Shown here: piece by piece, positions 1-11,310 of the stretch
Numbering within the stretch: position 1 is the first letter of the stretch
Layout of the letters: each line of letters begins with the position of its first letter
DNA from: Tetracentron sinense
Lineage: Eukaryota; Streptophyta; Magnoliopsida; Trochodendrales; Trochodendraceae
Length of the DNA stretch: 64,000 nucleotides
Direction: 5' to 3'
NCBI GenBank assembly: GCA_015143295.1
Contig: CM026571.1
Coordinates: forward strand, 27,866,505 to 27,930,504
Notes under the pieces: generated by a model
The model's input: only the letters and a program-made list of their open reading frames with translations
Told to the model about the DNA's origin: nothing
Database searches by the model: none
Made by a program: the position numbers and the translations under genes

Positions 1-296
1 CTCAAAATTAGGCTTTGTACAAAACATGAAAGTTGTAGCCCTTTGAAAGAAAAATCCAATACAAGTTGAATCGTTAAATTTGGATAACTGAGTCAAAGGT
101 TATGGTCAAAATACCAAAATAGGAAAACAAGGCCCAGGCAGAGTGCCATTTCGGCAACGAAGTGTGCTGGGGGGTTGATTTCATCGACGAATTCAACTCA
201 AAAATGGCCAAAAACGTCCAGTAATGAGCTGTAACTCATCACCGACCTTGAGGGATATTTTTCTAAGATATTTTGAGATATTTGGCACCCTTTAGG

Positions 297-306
297 CTAT
301 AAATAG
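297..306 (+). promoter_or_regulatory. TATA box of LTR G
   Basis: CTATAAATAG lies in the plus orientation of the LTR. Pyrimidine/purine-rich leader sequence follows (GAAGAAGAAG run near 366-382), as expected of U3/R promoter organisation. The position is plausible, but no transcription start can be shown from sequence. Confidence 0.55.
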
Positions 307-1076
307 GGTCTGAATTTTCTGTATAAGGGTTACCAAATCCTTGAATGTCATCGAGAGAGAGATTGAAGAAGAAGAAGAAGAGAAACCTTGTTCCTTTCCA
401 CCTGTTCTTCCCCAAGCTCAAGGGAGGTTTCAACCTTATCAAGCTTTCTTCCTTTAGTGTTCTCAAGCTCACAAATCATCACTAAGGTGATTTCAAAGTT
501 TGGAATTTCTCCACAGGAATTCTGTTCGTGTCCTTGAAGAAGGGGGTTTTCAAACCCAGATTTTCCCAAGCTTCAACCAAGCTTTCCTCAAGCTTGATTC
601 TGAGCCACAGAAGTGTAAAAACTTCCTTGTAAGGTAGATATAATCTACTATCTAGCTTTCTTATGAATTCACTTTGTTATTCACTTTATGATGTTTCCTA
701 TAAAAGAAATCCTCTATGTTTAAGAAAGTTTAGATTTCTATGATGTGTGATACTTTATACATATGCCTCAATGCTATTAAGGTATTTTATGATTTTCATG
801 ATACTCACAAGAGCTATATGCTATGTTTAAGAGATTCTAAGTCTAACATGATACTCAAAGTTCTCACATGTTATATTCCAAGTCTTCAAAGGATTACGCT
901 ATTATGTCAAAATGTTTTCTAAGTCTATCAAGATGTTCACAAGTCTCATATATACACTAGTCTCGCATGAATCGGATTTCTCACAAGTTAGATGTTTTCA
1001 AAATTCATAAGAAATGTTTAAGAAAACCTTATAAGAACTCACGAGTGATTTTACGGGATCATAGATGCTCATAAGT

Positions 1077-1260
1077 ATCTCAAAATCTCATGCATATCTC
1101 ACAAGGCATTCATATCTCGTAAGGCATCATTCATATCTCACAAGGCATCATTCATATCTCACAAGGCATTCATCTCTCGCAAGTCATCATTCATATCTCA
1201 CAAGGCATCATTTATATCTCTCAAGGCATTCATATCTCACAAGGCATCATATGTGGCTCA
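1077..1260 (+). repeat. 18-21 bp tandem repeat inside LTR G
   Basis: Eight to nine imperfect copies of a unit close to CATTCATATCTCACAAGG follow each other. Two unit lengths alternate (18 and 21 bases), because some copies carry an extra CAT. All lengths are multiples of three, so one frame stays open and reads as a YLTRHHS-like repeat; this looks like a by-product and not a gene. Confidence 0.85.
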
Positions 1261-1945
1261 CACGACTCATAAGAACTCATAAGTACTCATAAGCACTCTT
1301 AAGATACATTTTGTTTTTACAAAAGCTCAAAAGATAAGGTTTAAAAAGTTATGCACTTGTAAAAGTATGATTTCCAAGTTCGGTTTAAAGCATGAAATAT
1401 GAATTGTTAACCCTCTATGTGCTCGCATGATATTGTGACTTTATGACACTGTTAGCTAGTATTTTGTACCCATTGAGTATTCCATGCTCAGCCAAATTGT
1501 TGACTTCGGTAGGTTTTGTGGACGCACCTTCTCCTGAGCCTTGGATAGAGGAGGAGTACTATGAGCCTGAACCTGCTATGGATCACAACCAAGATGATGG
1601 AGCTCTAGATAGGGGGGCCTATCTAGACTATTGTTGAGGGAAATGAAGGAGAAGGTCTTGTATTTTGAAAGTGGGAAATGTCCACTTTAGATTATATATT
1701 TTAAGAGTATTGAGGGTGGGACTTGTCCACTTCATACTTAAAGTTACGGTGTTCTATGGTTCAAACTTGAACCTAATGATAGGAGTACATTATGTTGAAT
1801 TGCTTCCGTTTATCTCCAGTGCATATATATCGATGTATTTTATCATGTGGTATGTATGTCTTATGTGTTATAGAGGATTGTACGATACGGCGGTCATGGG
1901 CTAAAGTATCCCTAACTCCTAGGGGGTATTTTGGGTCGTGACAAA

Positions 1946-2715
1946 TAGAAAAGAAAGATTAGAATTGTGTTTACCGTGGATAACCTTAACCTATGTCTTA
2001 AGACACCTAAGACCGAAATTCCTCTTGATGCTTCACCGGCCCAAAAGGCTGAGTTAGAGCAATGGGAGAGGTCCAATCAAATGACCAAGTGTTACATACT
2101 GGCTTCGATGTCTAACATTTTGCTAAGCCAGCATGAACACATGGATAAGGCTTCTGACATTTTGCAAAACCTTCATGAGATGTTTGGTGAGCAAAATAGG
2201 TCAGCTCGACAAGTAAAGTTTAAATCCCTTGTTAACACCAAGATGGCTGAGGGAACTCCAGTCAGGGAACACATCATTAAAATGATGGGATTATTGAATG
2301 AACTGGAAATTCTTGGTGGAGAGATGGATGCCATCACTCAAGTTGACACTGTTCTGCAGTCACTCCCTCCGTCCTTCAATTCGTTCGTGTTAAATTATAA
2401 CATGAACAAGAGTGAAATGTCACTAAGAGAGCTCATGAACTCACTTGTGGCTGCAGAAGATTTGATCAAAAAGTCAACTAAAGGTGAAACTTTAATCGTC
2501 AATAAACCTGATACCTCCAAGAAATCTAAAAAGTTTAGAAAAGGGAAGAAAGCCAAAGGAAAGTTTAAAGACAATAAGGGTAAGGCAAGAGTTGCCAAAG
2601 GTTCTTCAGGGACAGCTGGCAAAGAAAACAAAGGCAATGGAAAGTGCTTCCACTATGGTAAAATAGGCCACTGAAAGAGAAATTGCAGGACTTACCTCAC
2701 AACTCTTAAGAAGGG
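1946..2715 (+). pseudogene. Copia A gag (nucleocapsid), broken
   Basis: This encodes the Copia capsid/nucleocapsid polyprotein segment that would package element RNA in the cytoplasm. The frame is open from the TAG at 1946 to 2671 and aligns codon by codon with gag of element B, including the ILASMSNILLSQHEHMDKA block and a Lys-rich stretch before the zinc knuckle. The CCHC knuckle (about 2645-2686) is damaged: the second Cys is Tyr and the Trp codon is TGA. The 5' part of gag is cut off by LTR G. The TAG at 1946-1948 replaces a Trp that the family would be expected to have; B has the same stop. A non-functional remnant. Confidence 0.88.
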
Positions 2716-3165
2716 TAGCGGAAGTACTCAAGGTATAAGATACTTTGAAGTACATATTACTATTGAGTCTAACTTTCTGGATGGTTCTCCTAACTCATGG
2801 TGCATGGATTCTCAATCCACTGTACACGTTTGCAATTCTTTGCAGGGTTCAAGGAAACTAGAAAGTCGACCAAACAGGAGCAGAAGCTTAAAGTTGGCTC
2901 CGGTGCAAATGTTGCAATGAAGTCAATCAGCTTGTTTACTCTTTATTTACCTAATGGAAAGACATTAATTTTAAAAGACTGCTTTCATGTGCCTTCAGCA
3001 CATCAAAATTGGATTTCAGTATCTAGACTCTTATTTTATGGATTCTCTATCAATTTTAATTCAATTGTTGAAATTAAGAAAGATGGAATGGTCTTGATAA
3101 CTGGTAATCTAATTAATGGTCTTTATTTGATATTTATATTGGTAAATAATGAATGTTTGTAAAGT
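2716..3165 (+). pseudogene. Copia A protease, broken
   Basis: This corresponds to the aspartic protease that processes the Gag-Pol polyprotein. The active-site block near 2807 reads DSQSTVH where copy B reads DSGSTIH, so the conserved Gly after Asp-Ser is lost. One base is missing around 2846 relative to B (GCAGGG against GCAGGGG), which shifts the frame. Downstream sequence continues in the new frame as the C-terminal protease segment (…LPNGKTLILKDCFHVP…) to a TAA at 3160-3162. Non-functional. Confidence 0.82.
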
Positions 3166-4215
3166 GACAATGTCTCATCATCTAGAATGTCTGGAATGAA
3201 GAGACATTGCTCTGAGTCTACTTATCTTTGGCACAAGAGACTTGGTCACATTAATCTTGATAGGATCAAGAGGTTAGTAAAAGATGGTCCCCTTGACTTC
3301 CTCAAGGTAGAACCACTCCCTATATGCGAGTCTTGTCTCGAAGGGAAGATGACCAAGAAGCCTTACCCTAAAAAGATAGGAAGAGCCGAAGAAAAGTTAA
3401 GACTAATACATAGTGATGTATGTGGTCCATTTAACATTGTTGCACGAGGTCAATACCGGTATTTTGTCACATTTACCAATGACTATTCCAGATTTGGATA
3501 TGTCTATTTGATGCAACACAAATCTGACACCTTTGAAAAGTTTAAAGAATCCAGATTAGAAGTTGAGAATCAAACTGAAAAAACCATAAAGACACTTCGA
3601 TCAGATTAAGGTGGTGAATACCTCACCAATGAGTTTATGGATTACTTAAGGGATAATGAGATTATCTCGCAATGGACAAGTCCTGCCTCTCCTCAACAAA
3701 ATGGAGTTTCTGAAAGAAGAAACCGGACCTTATTAGATATGGTTTGCTCTATGATGAGCCATGCCGATGTTCCTTCATATCTTTGGAGATATGCTATACA
3801 AACTGCCATTTATATTCTAAACCAGGTTCCGTCTAAGTCTATTCCGTTTATACCCTATGAATTGTGGATTGGGTGAAAACCAAGTTTACAACATCTAAGG
3901 GTATGGGGTTGTCCTACGCATGTTCGCAAACTCGAACCCACTAAATTGGAATCTAGGACAGAGAAATGGAATTTTGTAGGATATCCAAAAGAAACTAAGG
4001 GTTTCTATTTCTACTCCAAGGCAGACCAAACAATAGTTGTTAGGCTTCATGCCACTTTCTTGGAGGAAGAAATGGATCTCCTTAAGAAAGTTGAATTTCA
4101 TGAGATGAAAGACGACACAGCCAGTATCCAAACTGAACCTAATCCTTCCACTTTAAATACTCAAAATTCTGTTCCATTGAGAAGGTCTGAAAGAGTTTCT
4201 AGACTACCGGATTGA
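3166..4215 (+). pseudogene. Copia A integrase, broken by stops
   Basis: The GAG-pre-integrase zinc-binding region comes first (YLWHKRLGH about 3223-3250, then CESC about 3327). The catalytic core follows, with all three acidic residues present: Asp in HSDVCGP (about 3415), Asp in TNDYSRFG (about 3480) and Glu in GVSERRNRT (3712-3714). The family inserts cDNA into chromosomes. Stops interrupt it at about 3607 (before GGEYL), at 3874-3876 (B has CAA there) and at 4213-4215. Catalytic residues therefore survive, but the protein cannot be made in one piece. Confidence 0.88.
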
Positions 4216-5335
4216 CTTCAGTATTACAATAATGAAGTTTATCTAGTTAACCCTGATGATGAGGATAAAGATCCTAATACTTATCAGGCAGCTACATTGG
4301 ATGTAGATGCATCTGAATGGAATAAAGCCATGAATGCTGAAATAGATTCCATGTATGACAACGGTGTCTAGACATTAGTAGATCCACCAGATGGTATAAG
4401 GCCAATCGGATGCAAATGGATTTACAAAAGAAAGAAGGGTGCCGATGGTAACATGGAGACCTATAAAGCTAGACTTGTTGCAAAAGGTTATACTCAAATT
4501 CAAGGAGTTGATTATGAGGATACCTTTTCACCTATAGCTATGCTTAAAACCATCAGGATATTGCTAGCTATAGCTGCACACCATGACTATGAGATATGGC
4601 AAATGGATGTCAAAACTGCATTCCTTAATCAAATGTTAGATGAAGTCATCTTTATGAAGCAACCAGAGGGCTTCATTGCTCCTAACCAAGAGAACATGGT
4701 ATGCAAGCTCAACAAGTCAATATATGGTTTGAAACAAGCTTCAAGAAGCTGGAAACAAAGATTTGATCTTTCGATCAAAGAATTTGGATTCCAAAAGAAT
4801 TTGGAAGAATCTTGTATATACAAGAAGGACAGTGGGAGAGCGGTAGTATACCTAATTCTTTATGTAGATGACGTCCTACTCATTGGGAATGATGTAGGGA
4901 TGTTATCATCAGTTAAGATATGGATTTCTCAACATTTCTCAATGAAAGACTTGGGAGAGGCATCATATATTCTCGGAATAAAGATTCTGAGAGAGAAAAT
5001 ACCGAATGTTGGGATTGAACCAAACTTCCTACATAGATAAGATATTGTCTAGGTACATTATGAGTGATTGTAAGACAACACTCATTCCTTTCAGACATGG
5101 TGTCACTTTGTCTAAAAAGATGGCCCCTACATCAGCTGATGAGATCAAGCAGATGAAGAGGTGCCCTTATACTTCGGTAGTTGGGAGCCTCATGTATGCC
5201 ATGTTATGTACTAGACCGGATATCTATCATACACTGAGAGTTGTTAGTTGGTTCCAAAGCAATCCAGGTGTTAATCATTGGACTGCAGTGAAGCACATTA
5301 TAAAGCACCTGAAAAGGAGTAGGGATTATGTGCTT
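4216..5335 (+). pseudogene. Copia A reverse transcriptase, broken
   Basis: Copia RT blocks are clear: [12 protein letters not shown] (about 4420), [23 protein letters not shown] (about 4600), SIYGLKQASRSW and the catalytic YVDD (about 4861-4872). A TAG at about 4369 replaces the Trp of NGVW in copy B. The longest open stretch is 4453-5040; a small indel around 5000 then shifts the frame, and the RT/RNase H connection continues at 5006-5500. Compared with B, this copy has the RT domain in one uninterrupted stretch, but it is still not translatable from gag. Confidence 0.9.
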
Positions 5336-5840
5336 ACCTTTCAATCAGAAGATTTAGTTGGACTGGGTTATACTGATTCAGATTTCCAATCTGATCCGGA
5401 CAATAGAGCTTCCACATCTGGGTATGTGTTTATACTGGGTGGTGTTGTTGTCAGTTGGCACAGCATAAAGCAGAAGAGTATTACTGACTCAACCACATAA
5501 CCAGAATATATTGCAGCTGCAGAAGTAGCAAAAGAAGCAGTCTGATTCAGAAATTTTTTTCAAGAGCTAAGAAATGTTCCTTCAGCACTCAGACCTATCA
5601 CTCTCTTCTGTGATAGTAATGGTGTAGTAGTACAAAGCAAAGAACCTAGGAACCACAAAAGGATGAAACATGTGGAGCGGAAGTATCATCTTATTCGTGA
5701 GATCATTGATAGGCAAGATGTAGTGGTTACAAAGATTAGGTCTCAACTTAATATTACAGACACGATGACCAAGGCTCTATCAGATAAAGTTTTTGTAACA
5801 TACTTAGACAGTATGGGATTGAAATCTATGGCACAGTGAC
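5336..5840 (+). pseudogene. Copia A RNase H, broken
   Basis: This corresponds to the RNase H domain, which removes the RNA template during cDNA synthesis. The first acidic motif is GYTDSDFQSD (about 5365), then SGYVFILGG. The EYIAAAEVAKEA helix (about 5506) and the LFCDSNG motif (about 5607) are both visible. A TAA interrupts before the helix (5498-5500) and a TGA at about 5542 replaces a Trp (TGG in B). The reading frame ends just before the PPT, as usual in Copia elements. Confidence 0.85.
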
Positions 5841-5846
5841 TTTTAG

Positions 5847-5860
5847 GGCAAGTGGGAGAT
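5847..5860 (+). promoter_or_regulatory. Polypurine tract of Copia A
   Basis: GGCAAGTGGGAGAT abuts the TG of the 3' LTR and is identical at the same place in Copia B. This is the expected primer site for plus-strand DNA synthesis. Confidence 0.85.
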
Positions 5861-7795
5861 TGTTGGACATGATGCCCAGAAAAGTCATTTAGATTGTGAG
5901 AACCTTATTAATTTGATTAATAAATGCTTCTTCTTAATCTATTGTGTATTCATTATGGGTAATTGACCATGATCATGAGATGATCTATACGATATGAGAT
6001 ATCGATAAAGGTCCATAGGATATATTGAACGAAAGTTATGTGATTAGATTATCACAGGTAGATATAACTTTCCGGTTCCTTATACCTTATATAGTCACAG
6101 CTGTGGGTGAAGCTGGGCACTTCACTTATATGGCTGCCAGAATGCTAAGACGTTCTCAATAGTTCAGATGTAGTTCTATCTCGAACTATTGTAGTGGAGA
6201 CTACACATCAGCATATGGGTGCTTAAATGTACACTGACTAATTGCATTCAATGAGAGACCTCTTGCATAAACATACTATCAGATAGTTGGTCTCTCATTC
6301 ACATTGAACGGTTTCGATGATCCTTAGATCTGATGAGTTCATCTATGATTGGGCAGTGATCAGACTGTTTTGATTCCACCAACGTATTTTCTAACTTAGG
6401 GAATACAATACAGTGACAGTTGGATAGTCAGAAAGTTGTTCGAGTCATGATGAATTTCAAATAAGAAATTCATGCTCATTAATTTGAGAGATTATCCAAG
6501 CTCTGGGTAAGAGAGTTGATTAAGTTCAAATCTTACGCAAGTGATTTTAAAAACAAAATAAGTTTTGAAATATACTTTTATTAAAAGGTATTATACTTAT
6601 AAAAGGATTTTTTTCAAAATGTTTTTCATGAGAAATTGTTTCTCATGGCTTAATCATAAGTCTTGGAAACCCGGAAGATTTGCAATGGGCTATGGGTTAG
6701 ATAGTATGTCAATCTCGAAGGCCCATTAAGGATAATGTATTTGGAAGGATAAATCGAATTTAAAAGTTCATGTGGCGGGATCCGTAATGGTTAATGTTCA
6801 TACACTGGGATTCAATTGCGACATGGATATCTCACGTCACTTGCAATTCCGATGTGATTCCCGTTTAGGGTCAATGGGATAACATTGGATAAGCCAGGGT
6901 AAGAATGTCCCAGAGCAATCTGTGGACGTGCTCACATAAGAAATACAAGCTCAATAATTGATTAAAATTTAATCAATTATTTTAAGTGATTAAAAGATAA
7001 TCATTTAATTAAATAGATTAATAGTTAATCTATTGTTTAAATTAATTGTTAATTTAAACTAAGGGGTTATTTTAGTAATTATTTGATTAACATAATTAAA
7101 GGAGAAATGGGTTTGACCCATATCCATAAACCCATTAAAAGGGACCTTTAATATGGTCCAAAGCCCATGGGCTTAAACCCTAGGGTGGGGCGCCCACTTG
7201 AGGAATCATAATTGGATTAGGATTTGTTTAATTGAATAATTATTGAAATATAATTCCTTTTATTATGGAATTAAAATCCAAGTGTTGGATTGCAATTAGG
7301 ATTAAGATGTTATTGTAATTAGATTACAATAAGGAGTTTTAACTCCTCAAATCCCACGCCCAATAGAAGCTCACGCCCCTCCTTGTGGATTCCTAGTTTG
7401 ACTAGGTTTCCTACTTTGGTATAGGATGTTGACTTATCCCTTTTAATTAAGGAATCCTCTTATAATAGGGACTCTTTAATTAATATGATTACTATAACTA
7501 AAGTAGTTATAGATTAAGTAGGAGTTTATTTAATTAATAATAAGAGTTATTGTTAATTAATAAATCCTACTAAATAAGATCAAGTTGGAGTAGGATTAGG
7601 ATAAGATCCTAGTCTATAAATACCCTAACACACTAGACCATTAAGTAGAATTCTCCAGAATTTTTTCTCTCCTCTCCTCTCTATCTCCCAACCGTGAGCC
7701 CCAAGGGAGACCCGTAGGGATTTTCGTGAGCTATATTGGTAGTCCTAGTTGGGTTTTGCAAATTTTGGGTTTTTGAACCTTAGTATTATTGCTTC
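5861..7795 (+). mobile_element. 3' LTR of Copia A, first part
   Basis: It begins TGTTGGACATGATGCCC and aligns along its length with both LTRs of Copia B. It is cut at 7795 by insertion of element C, which duplicated GCTTC (7791-7795 and 16129-16133). Relative to B, about 42 bases are missing just before the insertion point, between TATTATTG and CTTCT. Confidence 0.92.
7613..7623 (+). promoter_or_regulatory. TATA box of Copia A LTR
   Basis: TCTATAAATAC sits in the 3' half of the LTR, followed by a CT-rich leader. The same motif is present in the B LTRs at 22073 and about 51702. This is the likely LTR promoter of the family. Confidence 0.6.
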
Positions 7796-8562
7796 TGAAA
7801 AAATCTCGGTGAACCTCAAATCCGATGTTTGAGTTGAGAATCTAAAAGTTCGAGGGGTGGGTCAGGTTTCCCTAATAGTCTGTCTACCCTTTTTGATGTT
7901 TTTAAATTAAGTTATTTAACTCAAGGGAAGATGATAATCAAGTGCGGAATAAGGACAACCAAGCAAACCACAACACAAGAATTTTTACGTGGAAACCCTT
8001 CCGGGAAAAACCACGGGACCTAGTCCAGCCATGAGAATCCACTAAGACAAAGTAAACAAGAACTTACAAGACTCGTACTTGACTCCTTCGGACTGGACAC
8101 CACGATCCTTCAGTTCTTAGTCCTCCACACCTCGAAAAGTCACCACGTACTCTCAAGTGCCGTGATCAACCGCAGCCACTTGTACTTCTCTTTGTGTCTC
8201 TAAAACAGTCCACAATCTTCCAATTGATCTCCGGCAATGACGGCTTCGGAATCCACCGACCAAATCACTCTACCACGATCCTTCTCAGATCGATCTCCTT
8301 TGGAAAGGCTCCAAAATACTCCAGCCAAGGTGTTCTATCCAGAACAAGTTGATGGTTTGATATAAATCAATACCTAGATGGACTCCATCAAAGGACAAGT
8401 CCAAACAAGCAAAATTTTAGCTTTAGGCTTGCAAACTCTAGGTTTAAAGGCATTAACAAAAGGGGAGGAGAGCACCAATTTTCATAGGTTTTATAACCTC
8501 TAGAGGAACTTAAAAACCCTCTCCACACACTCCCTAAGTTGTACTCCACGAAGTGGAAGGGT

Positions 8563-8576
8563 TCTATATAAATAGA
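8563..8576 (-). promoter_or_regulatory. TATA box of Sirevirus-like LTR (C)
   Basis: Read on the minus strand the sequence is TTCTATTTATATAGA, within an LTR whose element runs on that strand. It lies about 100 bases downstream of the palindrome array (in element orientation), as expected for a U3 core promoter. The same motif occurs in the other C LTR and in D. Confidence 0.6.
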
Positions 8577-8672
8577 AAATCAAAAACCAAGTTTTGGAAG
8601 TTGCTAAAGTTGTTTAAAACTAAAAAAAATCAAAAAAATCGGTTTAGAAAGAATTTTATGAAAAATCCATAT

Positions 8673-8830
8673 CAGGGTCGACCTATGGGGCACATTCGGT
8701 CGACCAGATGGTGCCTTTCGGTCGACCGGATGGTCCTCAGGGTCGACCCTCACTTTTCTTCATCTCTACCAATTTTCCTCATACAAATTCTTCTATACCC
8801 AGGGTCGACCTAAAATGGTCAGGGTCGACC
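8673..8830 (-). repeat. Array of GGTCGACC palindromes in C 3' LTR
   Basis: Six copies of the perfect palindrome GGTCGACC occur, at about 8676, 8698, 8720, 8741, 8803 and 8823. Some extend further, such as the CGGTCGACCGG copy at about 8719. They lie immediately upstream of the TATA box in element orientation. Repeated short palindromes in U3 are known from Sirevirus LTRs; binding-site function is inferred. Confidence 0.85.
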
Positions 8831-9298
8831 TTGAGGTGCCAACCCGAATTTCAAACTTCGTTTTTGGGACTCACACCCTTCATAAAAGTTGTATCTCTTT
8901 TCGACATGGTCGCTTTGACATATTATGGAGTAAAATCCAATCTATGGTTTGTGAGATACACTCAAAACAAGTAACCTTGGTTTTTTGAAAAATTTCAAAT
9001 TTTAAAACAAGTTTTACACTGTTTATCTCATCACCTAGGGTTAGTATAGTTAGTCTAAGTCACTTACCACCTAAGGTATCATGTTAGTATAATTCTAAGT
9101 CAAATTCCACCTATGGTAGTATGGTATCTAGGTCACTTACCATCCTATGAAGGAAATGATCAACCGAGACTTCAACGAGTCTTCATCGGTCTTCAACTTC
9201 ACTTGTCGTGGATGCTTGAAGGCAACGACACAAGATACACATCTAGACTCACTTGTTTTGACACCGGAATATGCCAATACAAAAACATGGACTTTATA

Positions 9299-10373
9299 AT
9301 CTCCCCCTTTGGCAATTCCGTGGCAAAACCAAACTGAAGTACATGACTTGACACAAACTCACCCAACCACATCAAAACGATGAATTAGGACATTACATGT
9401 CTCCAACACTCTTACATGACTTTAATCGACAAATCATCTTAATTTAAGACACTTAAGCTCTTGCCAAGAAAAATCAGTCTGCTGCAACCTTGCACCTGCA
9501 CATGCTCAAAAACAAAATACCCAGTGAAGCATGTGTGGAATATGAAAATAAGTAATCACAGGTGAAGCAAGGAATGTACTGAACAAGGAAAATACTACCC
9601 TAACATTCTCCCCCTTTTTGGCACAATTGCCAAAGGAAGGCAGGAAGCCAATATTCAATAAAAATATACCAATTTAACAAAAATGAAATACCAAGGCAAC
9701 CACAGTACAACCAATCAAAACATACAATGAGGGACTAAAAACCGGGGAACGAGATAGAAATGTAAAGCACAAACTCCCCCTCAATAACTCAAGCACAAAA
9801 CTCCCTCTCAACAACTCAGGCACAGAACTCCCCCTCAACAACTCAACCTGATCTTCTCCCCCTAAGATCAAGGATACCACCAAAAATATAGCACCTATGC
9901 TAGAAAGGTCCATGCCAAAAGAAAGAAACACACACAAAAAATATTACAAAAAAATATCATGTGCCACACAACCATGCATCAAAAGCATTCCAAGCAGTAG
10001 TAAATTAAAATTACAAATCCAATAAAAAACATGATTAGTTAGTCCAACTGAGGATACCCATCTAACTAAATCTCATGGAATGCTAAAGCATAGCCAATTC
10101 ACTTAGACACATTTAGTGTCAAACCCATTGCATGCAAGTCATGCAAGTCAAACAAGGGCAACATGAAAAAAATCTTTTTGGATTTTATGGTTTTTCAATG
10201 TTTTTGAATTTTTCAAAATAAATAAAACAGAAAAACATACCAAAGCAAATAAACACTAGTAAAAAAAAGACTACTAGTATACATAAATAGCATAGCACAA
10301 GGACAAGATAAAACACTAACAGCACACCCTAGGCTATGACAGGCACGGGGTAAGTGAAGCCCTTCAGCTCTTC
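9299..10373 (-). promoter_or_regulatory. 3' non-coding region of C with multiple polypurine tracts
   Basis: On the minus strand, the PPT abutting the 3' LTR reads CCAAAGGGGGAGAT (9299-9312). Further purine tracts occur: AAAAAGGGGGAGAA near 9606-9619, GAGGGGGAG-type copies near 9773, 9802, 9830, and a last near 9855. Those at 9773-9840 lie in 28-bp-like tandem units. Next to the tract at 9606 is a perfect hairpin, TTTGGCA / TGCCAAA with a 4-base loop (9617-9634). Multiple PPTs upstream of the 3' LTR are a described hallmark of Sireviruses. The rest (9870-10373) shows no coding sequence. Confidence 0.75.
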
Positions 10374-11165
10374 CTTTCTGTCGCGACCCAAAATCCACCC
10401 TAGAAGTTAGAGTAAATCTTGGACGACTAATCATGACTTACTTGACAAACCAACCTGCAAAACCCACAGAACATATACAATAGAGGACATAAATGGCGGA
10501 AACATACACTAACATAGCACAGCGGAAGACTTAAACAAAACCTCTATGTATATACATGTGATCCGAGTTATACAAAAAGATACACAAAAGAAAGTGCGGA
10601 CATGCCCGCCAAAATACATGAATATATCTCTCTCAACTCACCCACAGCTATATCACTCAGAATCTACTACCATCTAATAGTAACCCTCGACCGAAGGTTC
10701 CTCTAAAGGTTCCTCAACGTACTCCTCCTCCACCCATGGGCCAGGAGCACAGACATCAAAAGGAGCAGCTGCTCTGCTTTCACCTACCGACATAAGAAGT
10801 ACGGCTGAGCATGGAATACTCAGCGGGTACCAAATACTAACCAATAGTCATAGTATAAAAATGGCAATACATAAATCAGGAGCAATTCATATATGAAAAA
10901 CGGAAACAATTCATGTCATACAAGGAAGTAAAGCAATTTATATTCATGCTTGCATTTCGAAAAAGTTGATAAAACCCTTGAAAACACTATGCACTTGACT
11001 TGACTTAAAGTACCATTTTCTTACTTGAAAACTCGTCTTGTCTATCTTGCTTGATTCTTGTATATCGTGTCATGTCATGCATGTCATGCCTGCTTGCTTG
11101 TGATCATGTAACTTGTGAGATACACTTGTAAGATGTACTTGTGAGATGCGCTTGTGAGATGCCTT

Positions 11166-11310
11166 GAGAGGGAAGGGAGACCCTTCTTTATGCAATGCAC
11201 TTGAGAGGGAAGGGAGACCCTTCTTCATGATATGTATGTACTTGCGAGGGAAGGGAGGCCCTTCTTTATGCTATGCACTTGTGAGTGAGGGGAGACCCCT
11301 CGTGGAATGT
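11166..11310. repeat. Tandem repeat in solo LTR E, 37-41 bp unit
   Basis: Four copies of a unit containing GAGGGAAGGGAGACCCTTCT start near 11166, 11203, 11244 and 11281. The last copy is more diverged. Position inside the LTR matches the internal repeats seen at other sequences in LTRs G and I. Confidence 0.85.

Larger units (their letters stand above)
1..1943 (+). mobile_element. Ty3/Gypsy LTR 'G', right end (3' or solo LTR)
   Basis: The sequence ends in GGGTCGTGACA at 1943, the same type of end as the LTR of F read on its minus strand. The last 60 bases (…CGGCGGTCATGG… then a run close to ACTCCTAGGGGGTATTTTGG) match F with few changes. Directly after the CA the gag reading frame of Copia A begins, and no PBS follows, so this is a 3' LTR or a solo LTR inserted in A. 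The expected 5-bp target duplication is AATAG at 1944-1948; its partner lies left of the window. Orientation is plus, opposite to F. The left end is outside the window, so length is at least 1.94 kb. Confidence 0.8.
7796..9298 (-). mobile_element. 3' LTR of element C
   Basis: It matches the right LTR (14621-16128) and both LTRs of D throughout. The outer end is TG; the inner end is TA instead of CA (a point change at 9297). It carries a TATA box and six GGTCGACC-type palindromes, listed separately. Confidence 0.93.

Noticed and set aside
1065..1292. Open frame encoding a YLTRHHS-like repeat
   Set aside because: It is the translation of an LTR tandem repeat with unit length a multiple of three, with no start context or relatives; not a gene.
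1..1943. LTR G as the missing 3' LTR of Gypsy F
   Set aside because: Orientation is opposite to the F 5' LTR; the two LTRs of one element are direct repeats.
8700..8750. CRISPR-like regular spacing of GGTCGACC
   Set aside because: Eukaryotic LTR context, irregular spacing and an 8-base core; it is a palindrome array and not a CRISPR.
10213..10434. Minus-strand frame spanning the C/E junction
   Set aside because: It crosses a transposon insertion boundary and has no recognisable motif.
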